Below, one piece after another: positions 1 through 8,191 of a stretch of DNA of 64,000 bases; positions within the stretch are counted from its first letter, which is position 1, and each line of letters begins with the position of its first letter. The position numbers and the translations under genes are program-made. The notes under the pieces were generated by a model. That model ran no database searches. It was not told where the DNA came from and was given only the letters and a program-made list of their open reading frames with translations. Source of the stretch: Paenibacillus sp. ACRRX (lineage in GTDB: Bacteria > Bacillota > Bacilli > Paenibacillales > Paenibacillaceae). The DNA lies in NCBI RefSeq assembly GCF_022346885.1, contig NZ_JAKRNK010000003.1, forward strand, positions 1 through 64,000, written 5' to 3'.

Positions 1-88
1 GCAAGCACCTCATCAACTCCGCTCGACTTGCATGTATTAGGCACGCCGCCAGCGTTCGTCCTGAGCCAGGATCAAACTCTCCATTAAA
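1..88 (-). rRNA. rrs: 16S ribosomal RNA, 5' end only (partial)
   Basis: Read on the minus strand, positions 88 to 1 begin with the 16S start followed by the universal 27F site (AGAGTTTGATCCTGGCTCAG, 79-60) and the conserved stretch into the V1 region. The rest of the gene lies left of the window, so an rrn operon is transcribed leftwards out of it. The V1 region reads GAGCGGAGTTGATGAGGTGC, which is the style seen in Paenibacillus. The exact mature 5' end is placed by analogy with Bacillus 16S and may be off by a few bases. Confidence 0.95.
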
Positions 89-151
89 GTGTTTGACTTG
101 CTCATTGTATTGCTGACGAGAAATTTAATTCTCTATTGTTTGCTTCGTCAT

Positions 152-168
152 TTGTTCAGTTTTCAAGG
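152..168 (-). promoter_or_regulatory. rrn leader, boxA-like antitermination element
   Basis: On the minus strand the segment reads CCTTGAAAACTGAACAA, about 65 bases before the 16S start. This kind of sequence is common in Bacilli rrn leaders and spacers, where it serves in antitermination and pre-rRNA processing. The role is assigned by similarity only. Confidence 0.5.
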
Positions 169-210
169 AACTTACTTCATCATTCGACAATCAATGTCGA
201 ACGCTTATTT

Positions 211-239
211 ACTTTACCAGAAGCATTCTGGCTTGTCAA
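211..239 (-). promoter_or_regulatory. rrn operon promoter (sigma-A type)
   Basis: On the minus strand there is a perfect -35 TTGACA (239-234), a 17-base spacer and a -10 TAAAGT (216-211). Transcription would start near 204 and give a leader of about 115 bases before 16S. An inverted repeat CGACA/TGTCG (185-199) lies in the first bases of the transcript. No second equally good promoter was seen between here and 505. Confidence 0.7.
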
Positions 240-505
240 CTCTTTATTTCTTACCGCCGTTCGCCTTAGCTTATGACGTCGAATCGACAAGAAATAATGT
301 AACATAAAAACAATGTCGAATGCAACTTTTAAAAATTTACAATTTAATAGAACTATAAATCTAAAAACCTACTAACAAGATTGAGAGTTGCCTTGCTTAC
401 AATTATCATGCAGACTACGTGCTATTCAACCCTAAGACATCGGTGTCCATTTATCAAACACAGCTCTGTTACACCTCACTTATTCACTTGCCCCGCCATA
501 ATGGT

Positions 506-534
506 TTGCGCATTAATAGCGCTTCACGTATACT
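506..534 (+). promoter_or_regulatory. promoter of the first LacI-family regulator gene
   Basis: A -35 TTGCGC (506-511), a 17-base spacer and a -10 TATACT (529-534) precede the regulator start by about 34 bases. The spacer carries an imperfect dyad with GCGC arms (508-522) that could be an autoregulatory operator. The paralogous gene at 8192 has the same promoter geometry. Confidence 0.5.
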
Positions 535-567
535 CTGGGTATATTTTACTAAGTGAGGATAACCCAA

Positions 568-1590
568 ATGGCTGTAACTATTGTTGACGTAGCGCAAAAA
601 GCAGGCGTATCACCTTCTACCGTATCCCGTGTAATATCCAATGACACTCGTATTAGCCAGAAGACGTGCCGCAAAGTTCGAAAGGTGATGGAAGAGCTCG
701 GCTATCATCCTAATATGCTGGCCAAAAGTCTTGTTACCAAGACAACCAACAATATTGGCATCGTTCTCCCACGTCCTGCAGATGAACTGTTCCAGAATCA
801 GTTTTTTTCCGAGATTATACGAGGCATCGTTACAAAGGCTGCTTCAAATGGCTACGATGTGCTCATGACCGCAGGTACAAATCAAATTGAAGAAGAAAAA
901 GCGGTAGAACGTCTCGTTCAAGGAAGATACGTAGATGGTATCATTCTACTGTCATCACGACGCGATGATCAAATTATTTCTTTTTTGCGGGACAAGCAAT
1001 TTCCGTTTGTGCTCGTCGGACGAAGCAATCAATACGCCGACATTATATCGGTCGATAACGATAACATAGCTGCTGCCTATGATATCACTCGCAATCTGAT
1101 ACAACAGGGGCACCGTAAGATTGCATTTGTAAGCGGCCCCCTCAACTTGACGGTATCCAAGGACCGGATAGATGGATATAATAAAGCATTGCTTGAGGCA
1201 GGCATTCAAATGCGACAGGAATATATGTTTGAGGGAACCTTCACCGCACAATCTTCTATAGAAGTAACAGATCAAATATTAGAGTTGGAAGATCAACCAA
1301 CAGCTATTATCGCGATCGATGATCTGGTCGCCTTCAGCATTATCCGTTCTTTATGGAACAAAGGCTGGCGCGTACCGGAAAAATACAGCGTTGTCGGCTT
1401 CAATAACACGCTGCTGTCTGAAATGTGTCTGCCTCCGATCTCCAGTGTGGACATTGGGATTTATCAGATGGGGAACACAACAGCACAGGCGCTCATCCAA
1501 TGTATAAAGGGAGACGGCTTTGCACAAGCACGCATCATTATGCCGCATCAGCTTATTTGGCGGGAATCTGTGCAAACACTCCACACGTAA
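568..1590 (+). CDS. LacI/GalR-family transcriptional regulator (maltodextrin regulator, MdxR/MalR-like), copy 1
   Basis: A 340-residue repressor or activator of the LacI family. The N-terminal helix-turn-helix (AVTIVDVAQKAGVSPSTVSR, residues 2-21) and the hinge (about 45-60) are followed by a periplasmic-binding-protein-like effector domain to the end. The start is ATG at 568, preceded by AAGTGAGGA. The in-frame GTG at 553 lies inside that ribosome binding site, and the paralogue at 8192 begins at the equivalent ATG. It converges on the alpha-glucosidase gene and is separated from it by a terminator. The very similar paralogue at the other end of the operon suggests that both control maltodextrin genes. 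The effector (maltose or a maltodextrin) is inferred from context. Confidence 0.9.
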   Translation: MAVTIVDVAQKAGVSPSTVSRVISNDTRISQKTCRKVRKVMEELGYHPNMLAKSLVTKTTNNIGIVLPRPADELFQNQFFSEIIRGIVTKAASNGYDVLMTAGTNQIEEEKAVERLVQGRYVDGIILLSSRRDDQIISFLRDKQFPFVLVGRSNQYADIISVDNDNIAAAYDITRNLIQQGHRKIAFVSGPLNLTVSKDRIDGYNKALLEAGIQMRQEYMFEGTFTAQSSIEVTDQILELEDQPTAIIAIDDLVAFSIIRSLWNKGWRVPEKYSVVGFNNTLLSEMCLPPISSVDIGIYQMGNTTAQALIQCIKGDGFAQARIIMPHQLIWRESVQTLHT

Positions 1591-1646
1591 AGTACCAGGA
1601 CATCGGTCAAGGGAGAGCACATCACAATTCAGCTTACTAACACAAA

Positions 1647-1694
1647 AACAGCGATGAATCCGAACGTTACATACCGTTCGATTTCATCGCTGTT
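1647..1694. terminator. bidirectional rho-independent terminator
   Basis: AACAGCGATGAA (1647-1658) pairs perfectly with TTCATCGCTGTT (1683-1694), and the stem continues inward with mismatches. T-rich tracts lie on both sides (TATTTTTC on plus, TTTTTGTG on minus). It sits between two convergent genes and can serve both the regulator and the leftward mdx operon. Confidence 0.85.
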
Positions 1695-1724
1695 TATTTT
1701 TCGCAGCCGATTAGACTATGCAGC

Positions 1725-4175
1725 TTACAAGGCAATACTCAACTCGTGACCAGCAGAATTTTCCTGCAGTTTCACTATTAATTCACCAAGTGCCGAATCG
1801 TAAGCCCAGCCTGTTGTTTGTGCTGCAAGCTGCTCAACCTGAAGCTGCTCTCCTAACCCAGCAACTCCCGTAGGCGCAGCAGATATGCCAATCAAGCGGA
1901 AGCACAAGCTGCCCCGTTTTGGCTCATAACCGTAGTGTGTATAGTTGGCTGTGATGTTAATATTCCGCTCTGATTCTGTTACTTGAATCAACATCTTATT
2001 CCATTGGCCTTGTTCATATGCAAAAGTAAGACCATCGTCCTCATACCATTCCAGCGTAGATGACGTACCTGCGCCTTGCAGATAGACAGAAGCCGTTACG
2101 TGCTCAGCGGCAACGATCTCTTCTGCATGCTGACGGATAGGACCTTCGAGCCAGATAGCGCCCACACGCACATACATAGGCAGCTTCGCCAGCGGAGCAT
2201 GAACATGAATATGCTGTTTGCCCGAGTGACGCTCGCCGCTCCAATAATCGACCCACTCCCCTTCCGGCAAGTAGACAGACCGCCATTCCGTATTCGGACG
2301 ATAGATCGGAGCAATGATTACCGAGTCTCCTACTAGGAACTGGTCGCACAGGTTGTATACTTGTGGGTCGTTCGGATACTCAAGCACTAAAGGTCTCATA
2401 ACCGGAAGCCCCGTCTTCGAAGCTTCATAGAACCAATGATACAGGTAAGGCATCCATTGATAACGCAATGCGATATATTGTTGACAAATTCGTTCAATCT
2501 CTTCACCAAATGACCAAGGTTCCTGGCGCAGCGTATCAATCGCACTATGATTACGCACATAAGGGAAAAATACACCCATCTGCGTCCAACGCGCCAACAG
2601 CTCACCACTCGTATGGTGTGCGAAGCCACCAATATCCGGGCCGGCAAACGGCACGCCGGACATACCCAGATTCAATACCATCGGCATCGCCATCGACATA
2701 TGCTCCCAGAAGCTGCGGTTATCACCTGTCCACACTGCCGCATAACGCTGAATACCGCTGTAGCCAGCACGGGTCAGTACGAATGGCCGCTTGCCGTCGA
2801 GCAAAGCCTTTAGCCCTTCGTAGCTGGCTTGTGACATACACATACCGTACAAGTTGTGCACCTCGCCATGCGTCTTGCGATCACCTTCATTGCCGTGGAT
2901 TACGTTTACGTCCATCGTTTTGGTTTCATTAAAGATTGCCGGCTCATTCATATCATTCCAGATGCCGTCAATGCCCAAATCGGTATAGAAACGCTGCTTC
3001 TCCTGCCACCATTCCCGCACGCTTGATTCCGTAAAGTCAGGGAACGCACTCTCTCCAGGCCAGACCGGACCTGTATAGATGTCTCCCTCTGCCGTCTTGC
3101 AGTAGAAGTCACCATCAACACCTTCCATATATACCCCGTACATAGGATCTTTTTTCACACCCGGATCCACAATCGGTACAATATGAAAACCTAGACTGCG
3201 CAGTTCTTCCATCATCCGCTCTGGATTTGGGAAGCGATTCTCGTCAAATGTAAATACACGATAGCCGTTCATATAATGGATGTCGAGATGGATAACATCA
3301 CAAGGAATCTCCTTCTCACGGAAGTTGTGAGCCAATTCCAATACCTCTTTTTCATCCATGTAGCTATAACGGGATTGATGATACCCAAGCGCCCATTTCG
3401 GAGGCAGCGGCATCCGTCCTGTCAGATCACCGTAGCGTACAATTACTTCTTTTAACGTTGGACCTTCTATCCAATACAAATCAAATTCGCCCGTCCACGA
3501 TTGGAGCATCGCCGAATTTGCATAGGTGCGCATATCGAATACCGTTTTTCCTGGGTTATCCAGGAACAGTCCATAACTCCTGCCTTGATTTAATACGGTC
3601 AAGAAAGGAATAGATTGATATAAGGCTTCCATTTCGGGCACGTGAGGTGCATATACGTCTGAATTCCACATGGTATAACGCTCGCCACGCTTGTCGAGGA
3701 AGCCTGTTTTCTCACCCAACCCGTAAATATGGTCGTCTTCCGCAAGGGTAATAAATGCCGTATAGTCTCCCACCGTTTCACGATTGCGCTGCAAGCTTAC
3801 CATCTCCACAGATGGCTGCGCCTCGTTACGAATGCTGATAGCGCCTGTTAAGCGATTGACTTCAAGCATTGTGTTCCCAATTGTGACCGATACTTGCTCA
3901 GCCGTCTCCGTCCATGTAAGTGATTGAGGTGCACGGCCTTCAGAAGCAATAATTGCAGGCGTCGTGTTCCAATTAGGCTGCTGACCACGATATGTCTTAA
4001 GTCGAACGACTCCTGCATCGACCGAAGTGATAGCCAGATTAAAATGACTGCCCACAAGTAGCAGCGCCTGATTCATTTCTTGTATATGAGTAATATTCCC
4101 AAGCTGGACGCCCGTATGACTTTGCGTCTGGTGGCTTGCGTTCTCTGGATGTATAGCTGCGCTTGTATCTAGCAT
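1725..4175 (-). CDS. GH31 alpha-glucosidase
   Basis: An 816-residue glycoside hydrolase of family 31 that releases glucose from the non-reducing end of alpha-glucans. It has no signal peptide, so it should act in the cytoplasm on imported maltodextrins. The N-terminal beta-sandwich (about 40-260) leads into the catalytic barrel. The family nucleophile lies in GIWNDMNEP (Asp408), and the likely acid/base Asp485 in WTGDNRSFWEHM. A C-terminal beta domain follows. The start is ATG at 4175, 7 bases after AGGAGGG; an upstream in-frame TTG at 4196 lies before that site. It is the last gene of the mdx operon. Linkage preference (alpha-1,4 or alpha-1,6) cannot be read from sequence. Confidence 0.92.
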   Translation of the reverse strand: MLDTSAAIHPENASHQTQSHTGVQLGNITHIQEMNQALLLVGSHFNLAITSVDAGVVRLKTYRGQQPNWNTTPAIIASEGRAPQSLTWTETAEQVSVTIGNTMLEVNRLTGAISIRNEAQPSVEMVSLQRNRETVGDYTAFITLAEDDHIYGLGEKTGFLDKRGERYTMWNSDVYAPHVPEMEALYQSIPFLTVLNQGRSYGLFLDNPGKTVFDMRTYANSAMLQSWTGEFDLYWIEGPTLKEVIVRYGDLTGRMPLPPKWALGYHQSRYSYMDEKEVLELAHNFREKEIPCDVIHLDIHYMNGYRVFTFDENRFPNPERMMEELRSLGFHIVPIVDPGVKKDPMYGVYMEGVDGDFYCKTAEGDIYTGPVWPGESAFPDFTESSVREWWQEKQRFYTDLGIDGIWNDMNEPAIFNETKTMDVNVIHGNEGDRKTHGEVHNLYGMCMSQASYEGLKALLDGKRPFVLTRAGYSGIQRYAAVWTGDNRSFWEHMSMAMPMVLNLGMSGVPFAGPDIGGFAHHTSGELLARWTQMGVFFPYVRNHSAIDTLRQEPWSFGEEIERICQQYIALRYQWMPYLYHWFYEASKTGLPVMRPLVLEYPNDPQVYNLCDQFLVGDSVIIAPIYRPNTEWRSVYLPEGEWVDYWSGERHSGKQHIHVHAPLAKLPMYVRVGAIWLEGPIRQHAEEIVAAEHVTASVYLQGAGTSSTLEWYEDDGLTFAYEQGQWNKMLIQVTESERNINITANYTHYGYEPKRGSLCFRLIGISAAPTGVAGLGEQLQVEQLAAQTTGWAYDSALGELIVKLQENSAGHELSIAL

Positions 4176-4190
4176 AATAGTCCCTCCTAC

Positions 4191-4207
4191 TTTCAATCCA
4201 ATTGAAA
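4191..4207. repeat. perfect 17-bp inverted repeat before the GH31 gene
   Basis: TTTCAAT-CCA-ATTGAAA is a perfect dyad with a 3-base centre. It lies directly upstream of the glucosidase ribosome binding site, in the 103-base spacer after the permease gene. It could be a small mRNA hairpin or a protein site. It is AT-rich and could also be chance. Confidence 0.35.
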
Positions 4208-4278
4208 TGCTCTCTATTTGTTGTTACTACACGATTGGAACCTATACGTCTTTTATTGTCACTAGCGTCTGTTCATGA

Positions 4279-5121
4279 TTACCCTTTGCTTGCCCCAGCG
4301 GTTAACCCTTCTACCAAGAAGCGCTGCAAGAACAGATACAGCAAGGCGATTGGAATCGCAATTAACACAGCGCCGGCCGCAAACATCGTAAAGTTCGATG
4401 ATGCATTGTTAACCATATCCCACAATCCGATGGCCAGTGTCCACTTCTCTTTCGTCCGCAGCACCAAGCGAGCAAATATAAAGTCACCCCATGCACCAGC
4501 AAATGTCATCAGTCCGATGTACGTAATCATCGGCTTGGAAAGCGGCAGCATAATTTTAATAAATACAGTCCAGTGTGTTGCACCGTCAATCCGAGCTGAC
4601 TCTTCTAAGCTTTTCGGAATTGTGTCAAAGAAACCTTTGACGACAAACGCCCCCAACGGCGCCCCCGCCGAATACACTAAAATTAAAGCCAGGTGGGTAT
4701 CCAGCAAGTTTAACTGCATAAGCAAGATGTAGATTGCAATCATACTCATAAAGCCAGGAAACATACCGAGCACGAGCATACCGGACATCAGGTTTTTCCG
4801 TCCATAGAACCGAAAACGTGATAAAGCATAAGCAGTCATCACCACAAGAATAACGCCAAATATCATATTAAACGTCGCAATCTTTAACGTATTTAAATAC
4901 CAACGACCATATTGATATTGTTCCGATGTAAACAAACTGACATAGTGTTCAAACGTCGGATTGCTAGGTATAAGTGACTCGCTGTAAATGGACGATCCAG
5001 GTCGTATGGAAGACATCACAATCCAAATCGTCGGATAAAACACACAAATCGCGATGATAATCAGCATGAGATAACTGAAAAGTAACCGAGTACGTGAATT
5101 CTTCTTAGCCCCTACACTCAT
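4279..5121 (-). CDS. mdxG: Maltodextrin ABC transporter permease, MdxG/MalG type
   Basis: A 280-residue inner-membrane permease with six predicted transmembrane segments, one of two forming the maltodextrin import channel. The cytoplasmic EAA loop is seen as EESARIDGATHWTVF starting near residue 173, which docks the transporter ATPase. The start is ATG at 5121, overlapping the TGA of the preceding permease gene (ATGA), with GGAGG upstream. A longer reading from 5169 would overlap the upstream gene by some 50 bases and is less likely. The dedicated ATPase is not encoded here, as in Bacillus where MsmX, encoded elsewhere, energises several sugar importers. Confidence 0.92.
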   Translation of the reverse strand: MSVGAKKNSRTRLLFSYLMLIIIAICVFYPTIWIVMSSIRPGSSIYSESLIPSNPTFEHYVSLFTSEQYQYGRWYLNTLKIATFNMIFGVILVVMTAYALSRFRFYGRKNLMSGMLVLGMFPGFMSMIAIYILLMQLNLLDTHLALILVYSAGAPLGAFVVKGFFDTIPKSLEESARIDGATHWTVFIKIMLPLSKPMITYIGLMTFAGAWGDFIFARLVLRTKEKWTLAIGLWDMVNNASSNFTMFAAGAVLIAIPIALLYLFLQRFLVEGLTAGASKG

Positions 5122-6509
5122 TGGATCATATCCTCCTCTCGGAACGAACGGGTACGTCTGTAGCTCCAAATCGACAACGAAGCAACGATAATAAAGATGA
5201 TAATACCGATTGCAGCTGCCATATTAAACTTGTTATTGTCTAAAGTCAGCTTGTAGAGCCACGTCACGAGCAAATCCGTACTGCCCGCGTACTGGTATTC
5301 ACCATTGGGCGGATTACCATTGGTCATCAGGAAAATAACGTTAAAGTTGTTGATGTTACCAGCAAATTGACCAATTAGAATCGGAGCAGTTGAATACGTA
5401 ATCATGGGCATTGTGATCGCTTTGAACTTGTGCCACGCTGTCGCGCCATCCACATCTGCCGCTTCATACATATCTTTTGGTATGGTCGTTAATATACCAA
5501 TAACAAGCACCATCGTTACCGGAATACCAACCCACATATTTACCATTAGTACCGTTACTTTCGCCCAGAACGGATCAGACAACCAAGGAAGCTTGCCCAA
5601 GCCGAAATAACTCAAGTATTGATTGATCGGTCCAAACTCACCATTAAACATGTTTCGCATAATAAGGAAAGACAACATTTGCGGAATCGCATACGGGATT
5701 ATAAAAATTGTGCGCCACATCGTTTTAAAGCGGATACCCGATTGTTGAACTAGAAGTGCAACTAGAATCCCGCCAAAATAACAGGTCACCGTGGCTAGTA
5801 TGGCCCAAATAATGGTCCACGCCAACACGCCGTAGAACGTACCGCTCCATGTGCCTAGCTGCAGCAAGTCTTTAAAGTTCTGGAAGCCTACCCAATCGAC
5901 AAGCTTCGCCGGAGGGATATGTTCGGGAGCCGAGTAGTTAGTAAAAGCAAGCAAGATCATAAAAATAATAGGCATTATCGTAAAGAACAACACTGCAGCC
6001 GTCGGTAGTGCAAGGAACAAGTAGGCAAACTTTTGCTCTTTGACATACTCCAAGGTTTGCAAGAAATTGTTCGGCTTGTCACCTTTAGTTCGCATGCGTC
6101 CTACTGCATGGGCGTCTCTTACGACAAGTACATATACCCACACAAATATAAACAGAACAAGCAGCGTAATTAATCCTTTAATAATTAAATGAATGGAATG
6201 GTCGCCAGGAACCATTTTGTACAGCTTTCCAACCTTCATCATTTGCGACGGCGTTTCACCCAATGTGTAAATTCCCCATACCGCTCGCGGCAAATAATTA
6301 ATTAAATAAATTAAACCTACAGCTTCTAACAGCATCAACAGGATGCCTTTTATATATTGACGATTAAATAGTTGCCCAAGACCCCAAAATACACCGGAAA
6401 GCACTGCAGCTTTGGCGGCAGTATTGGACTTAGTCTCCTTTGGCGACGGCTGAGGTTGGCGGCTGATTGTCGCTGCGTTACTCGCTGAAGCTGATTGTCT
6501 AGTGGCCAT
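5118..6509 (-). CDS. mdxF: Maltodextrin ABC transporter permease, MdxF/MalF type
   Basis: A 463-residue permease. The first 160 residues hold a basic/Ser-rich tail and extra transmembrane segments typical of MalF/MdxF. The core permease domain follows, with the EAA loop EAADVDGATAWHKFKAI from residue 349. It pairs with MdxG to form the membrane channel for maltodextrins. The start ATG at 6509 follows GGGAG. It is translationally coupled to mdxG by a 4-base overlap. The N-terminal segment SGVFWGLGQLFNRQYIKG (near residue 40) is a recurrent feature of these permeases. Confidence 0.92.
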   Translation of the reverse strand: MATRQSASASNAATISRQPQPSPKETKSNTAAKAAVLSGVFWGLGQLFNRQYIKGILLMLLEAVGLIYLINYLPRAVWGIYTLGETPSQMMKVGKLYKMVPGDHSIHLIIKGLITLLVLFIFVWVYVLVVRDAHAVGRMRTKGDKPNNFLQTLEYVKEQKFAYLFLALPTAAVLFFTIMPIIFMILLAFTNYSAPEHIPPAKLVDWVGFQNFKDLLQLGTWSGTFYGVLAWTIIWAILATVTCYFGGILVALLVQQSGIRFKTMWRTIFIIPYAIPQMLSFLIMRNMFNGEFGPINQYLSYFGLGKLPWLSDPFWAKVTVLMVNMWVGIPVTMVLVIGILTTIPKDMYEAADVDGATAWHKFKAITMPMITYSTAPILIGQFAGNINNFNVIFLMTNGNPPNGEYQYAGSTDLLVTWLYKLTLDNNKFNMAAAIGIIIFIIVASLSIWSYRRTRSFREEDMIQ

Positions 6510-6582
6510 GAGGTTCTCCCCTCTCTCGCTAACCTAAAGATCATGTTCGCATTTGTATAACCGTAACTATCCAATGAAACGA

Positions 6583-6611
6583 CCCGGGCGAGCGTTGATC
6601 ACTCCCCCGGG
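6583..6611 (-). terminator. intercistronic GC-rich hairpin between mdxE and mdxF
   Basis: The arms 6583-6592 and 6602-6611 pair over 9 of 10 positions (CCCGGG core), 17 bases after the mdxE stop. The downstream tract is only moderately T-rich, so partial termination or protection of the mdxE message from 3' decay is likelier than full termination. A comparable arrangement keeps the binding protein in excess over permeases in many sugar operons. Confidence 0.6.
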
Positions 6612-6628
6612 CCCCCTCTCTATCTCTT

Positions 6629-7912
6629 TTACTTCACAGCATCTTTAATTTGTTGTACGGCATTATCAAGTGCCGCTTTCGGGTCTTTACCTTTATTAAG
6701 CACATCTGCCAAGCCAGCGGCCATCGGACTCCACACACTTCCCATTTCTGGGATTGCAGGCATTGGATAAGAGTTCTTGAACTGCTCCAGTACAGCTACT
6801 GTAAACGGATCGCCCGCTACTTTGCTGTCTGCTGCCGCTTCCTTATTAGAAGGAACGACACCCGTCATTTCGTAGTTTTTCAACTGTGCATCTTTTGTTG
6901 AAGCAAATTCAGCAAACAGCTTTGCAGCGTTAGGATATTTCGAGTAAGAGTTCACATACCAAGCTTTAACGCCAGAGAATGTCTTGGACGGTTGACCTTC
7001 AATGCCAGGGATCGGTGCTGCACCCAGATTAATGCCAGATGCTTTCAGGTCGGGGATAGCCCAAGGACCATCAATATTCAAAGCCAATTGTCCGCTGGTA
7101 AAGAGACCTTTCTTGACGTCACCCGTTACATCGGAAGTCGTCAGTGGAAGCACTTGCTTGGCGAATTGCTGCAAGAACGATGCTCCTTTAATGGCACCTT
7201 CATTGTTTAAGCCAATATCGGCTTTGTCACTGCCGTTGTTGCCAAATACGTACCCACCAGTGGATGCAAGGAACATGTAATCGTAGTAGAAGTTACCGAT
7301 CTCCCACATGTACGTATACTTTTTGTTTTTCACGTCGTTCATCTTCTTGGACAATTCGACGACTTCTTCCATTGTCTTAGGCGCTTCTGGAACCAGATCC
7401 TTGTTGTAGAACATGATTAGCGTCTCTACAGAACGCGGGTAGCCATACAGTATACTGTCGAAAGAAGCTGCGTTAACCGCTAGTTCGGAGTTCTCTGCAC
7501 GCGTCTTCTGTTCGTGGAAATCATTTGGTAAAATCAATCCGGCTGTTACCGCTTTGCCCAAATTGTCGTGCGGAAACACGACAACATCTGCTGCAATGCC
7601 GGCTGGACCGTCATTTATCAGCTTGTTCACTTGGTCAGGTGCGGCTACTTCTTCGTATTTAACTGGGACGTTGTATTTAGCTGTGAACTCCTTCGCAATT
7701 GCCTCTATGAAAGGACGAGCCTCTTTACTTTCCCATACGATCAGATTTGCACCATCCTCAGGTTTCAATTCTTCATTTCCAGCTGATGTATTGTCTGTTG
7801 TTTCTGTAGAGGTGCCCGTATCCGCCGGAGTGGAATTGCTTCCGCTAGATGTACATGCCGTAATTGTGAATACCATCATGACTGACAACAGCATTGCTAC
7901 CCATTTCTTCAT
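6629..7912 (-). CDS. mdxE: Maltodextrin-binding lipoprotein, MdxE/MalE type
   Basis: A 427-residue extracytoplasmic solute-binding protein. The signal peptide ends in a lipobox ITAC with lipid-modified Cys20, followed by a Ser/Thr-rich linker (21-50). The remainder is a two-lobe binding fold with MalE-like segments such as ADVVVFPHDNLGK. It captures maltodextrins at the outer membrane face and delivers them to MdxF/MdxG. The start ATG is preceded by AAAGGGG. It is first in the operon, with a leader of about 165 bases that contains operator-like palindromes. Confidence 0.93.
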   Translation of the reverse strand: MKKWVAMLLSVMMVFTITACTSSGSNSTPADTGTSTETTDNTSAGNEELKPEDGANLIVWESKEARPFIEAIAKEFTAKYNVPVKYEEVAAPDQVNKLINDGPAGIAADVVVFPHDNLGKAVTAGLILPNDFHEQKTRAENSELAVNAASFDSILYGYPRSVETLIMFYNKDLVPEAPKTMEEVVELSKKMNDVKNKKYTYMWEIGNFYYDYMFLASTGGYVFGNNGSDKADIGLNNEGAIKGASFLQQFAKQVLPLTTSDVTGDVKKGLFTSGQLALNIDGPWAIPDLKASGINLGAAPIPGIEGQPSKTFSGVKAWYVNSYSKYPNAAKLFAEFASTKDAQLKNYEMTGVVPSNKEAAADSKVAGDPFTVAVLEQFKNSYPMPAIPEMGSVWSPMAAGLADVLNKGKDPKAALDNAVQQIKDAVK

Positions 7913-8008
7913 CTTCTTTACTGCCCCTTTCGATTCTGGTTCATGGTGTGGAACAAAGCGCGCAAAGGTAAAAATAATGACAGACGTGATTTATATCTCA
8001 TTAATTTA

Positions 8009-8022
8009 TGCAAACCTTTGCA
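8009..8022. promoter_or_regulatory. LacI-type palindromic operator in the mdxE leader
   Basis: TGCAAACCTTTGCA has arms TGCAAA/TTTGCA around a 2-base centre. It lies about 60 bases downstream of the predicted mdxE transcription start, where a bound regulator could act as a roadblock. Which of the two LacI-family proteins binds is unknown. Confidence 0.55.
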
Positions 8023-8060
8023 CAAATAACTAAAAAAATAATTCCTTGCTATTACTTATG

Positions 8061-8076
8061 TTGTAAGCGGTTACGC
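8061..8076. promoter_or_regulatory. cre-like site (CcpA or MdxR binding)
   Basis: TTGTAAGCGGTTACGC fits the catabolite-responsive element consensus WTGNAANCGNWNNCAW except near its last bases. It overlaps or just follows the predicted mdxE transcription start. Glucose repression through CcpA is a reasonable inference; the local LacI-family proteins recognise similar sequences. Confidence 0.5.
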
Positions 8077-8085
8077 CTAAACCGA

Positions 8086-8114
8086 ATTATACACAGTGCC
8101 ATATTGTTTGTAAA
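8086..8114 (-). promoter_or_regulatory. promoter of the mdxE operon
   Basis: On the minus strand a -35 TTTACA (8114-8109), a 17-base spacer and a perfect -10 TATAAT (8091-8086) are present. The start would be near 8079. The -35 lies inside the palindrome at 8107-8124. Confidence 0.7.
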
Positions 8115-8124
8115 CCGTTTGCAC
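8107..8124. promoter_or_regulatory. shared LacI-type operator covering both divergent -35 boxes
   Basis: The palindrome GTAAACCGTTTGC (8110-8122) covers the -35 of the leftward mdxE promoter (8109-8114). It also touches the -35 of the rightward regulator promoter (8119-8124). One bound regulator could therefore control both units and itself. Confidence 0.6.
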
Positions 8125-8147
8125 AAAAATATTTTATCCTCTATACT
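8119..8147 (+). promoter_or_regulatory. promoter of the second LacI-family regulator gene
   Basis: A -35 TTGCAC (8119-8124), a 17-base spacer and a -10 TATACT (8142-8147) lie about 45 bases before the start codon. The hexamers nearly equal those of the paralogue at 506-534. Confidence 0.55.
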
Positions 8148-8191
8148 TTGACACATAATCGGAATAGTTCTAGTTAAGCGAGGTATTATTT

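Noticed and set aside
89-587. Short open frames across the rrn leader and spacer
   Set aside because: They overlap the rrn promoter, the boxA-like element and the regulator promoter, lack ribosome binding sites and have no protein-like composition.
2468-2932. 154-codon plus-strand frame inside the GH31 gene
   Set aside because: It is antisense to a clearly coding glucosidase and rich in His/Arg/Tyr codons as expected for a shadow frame.
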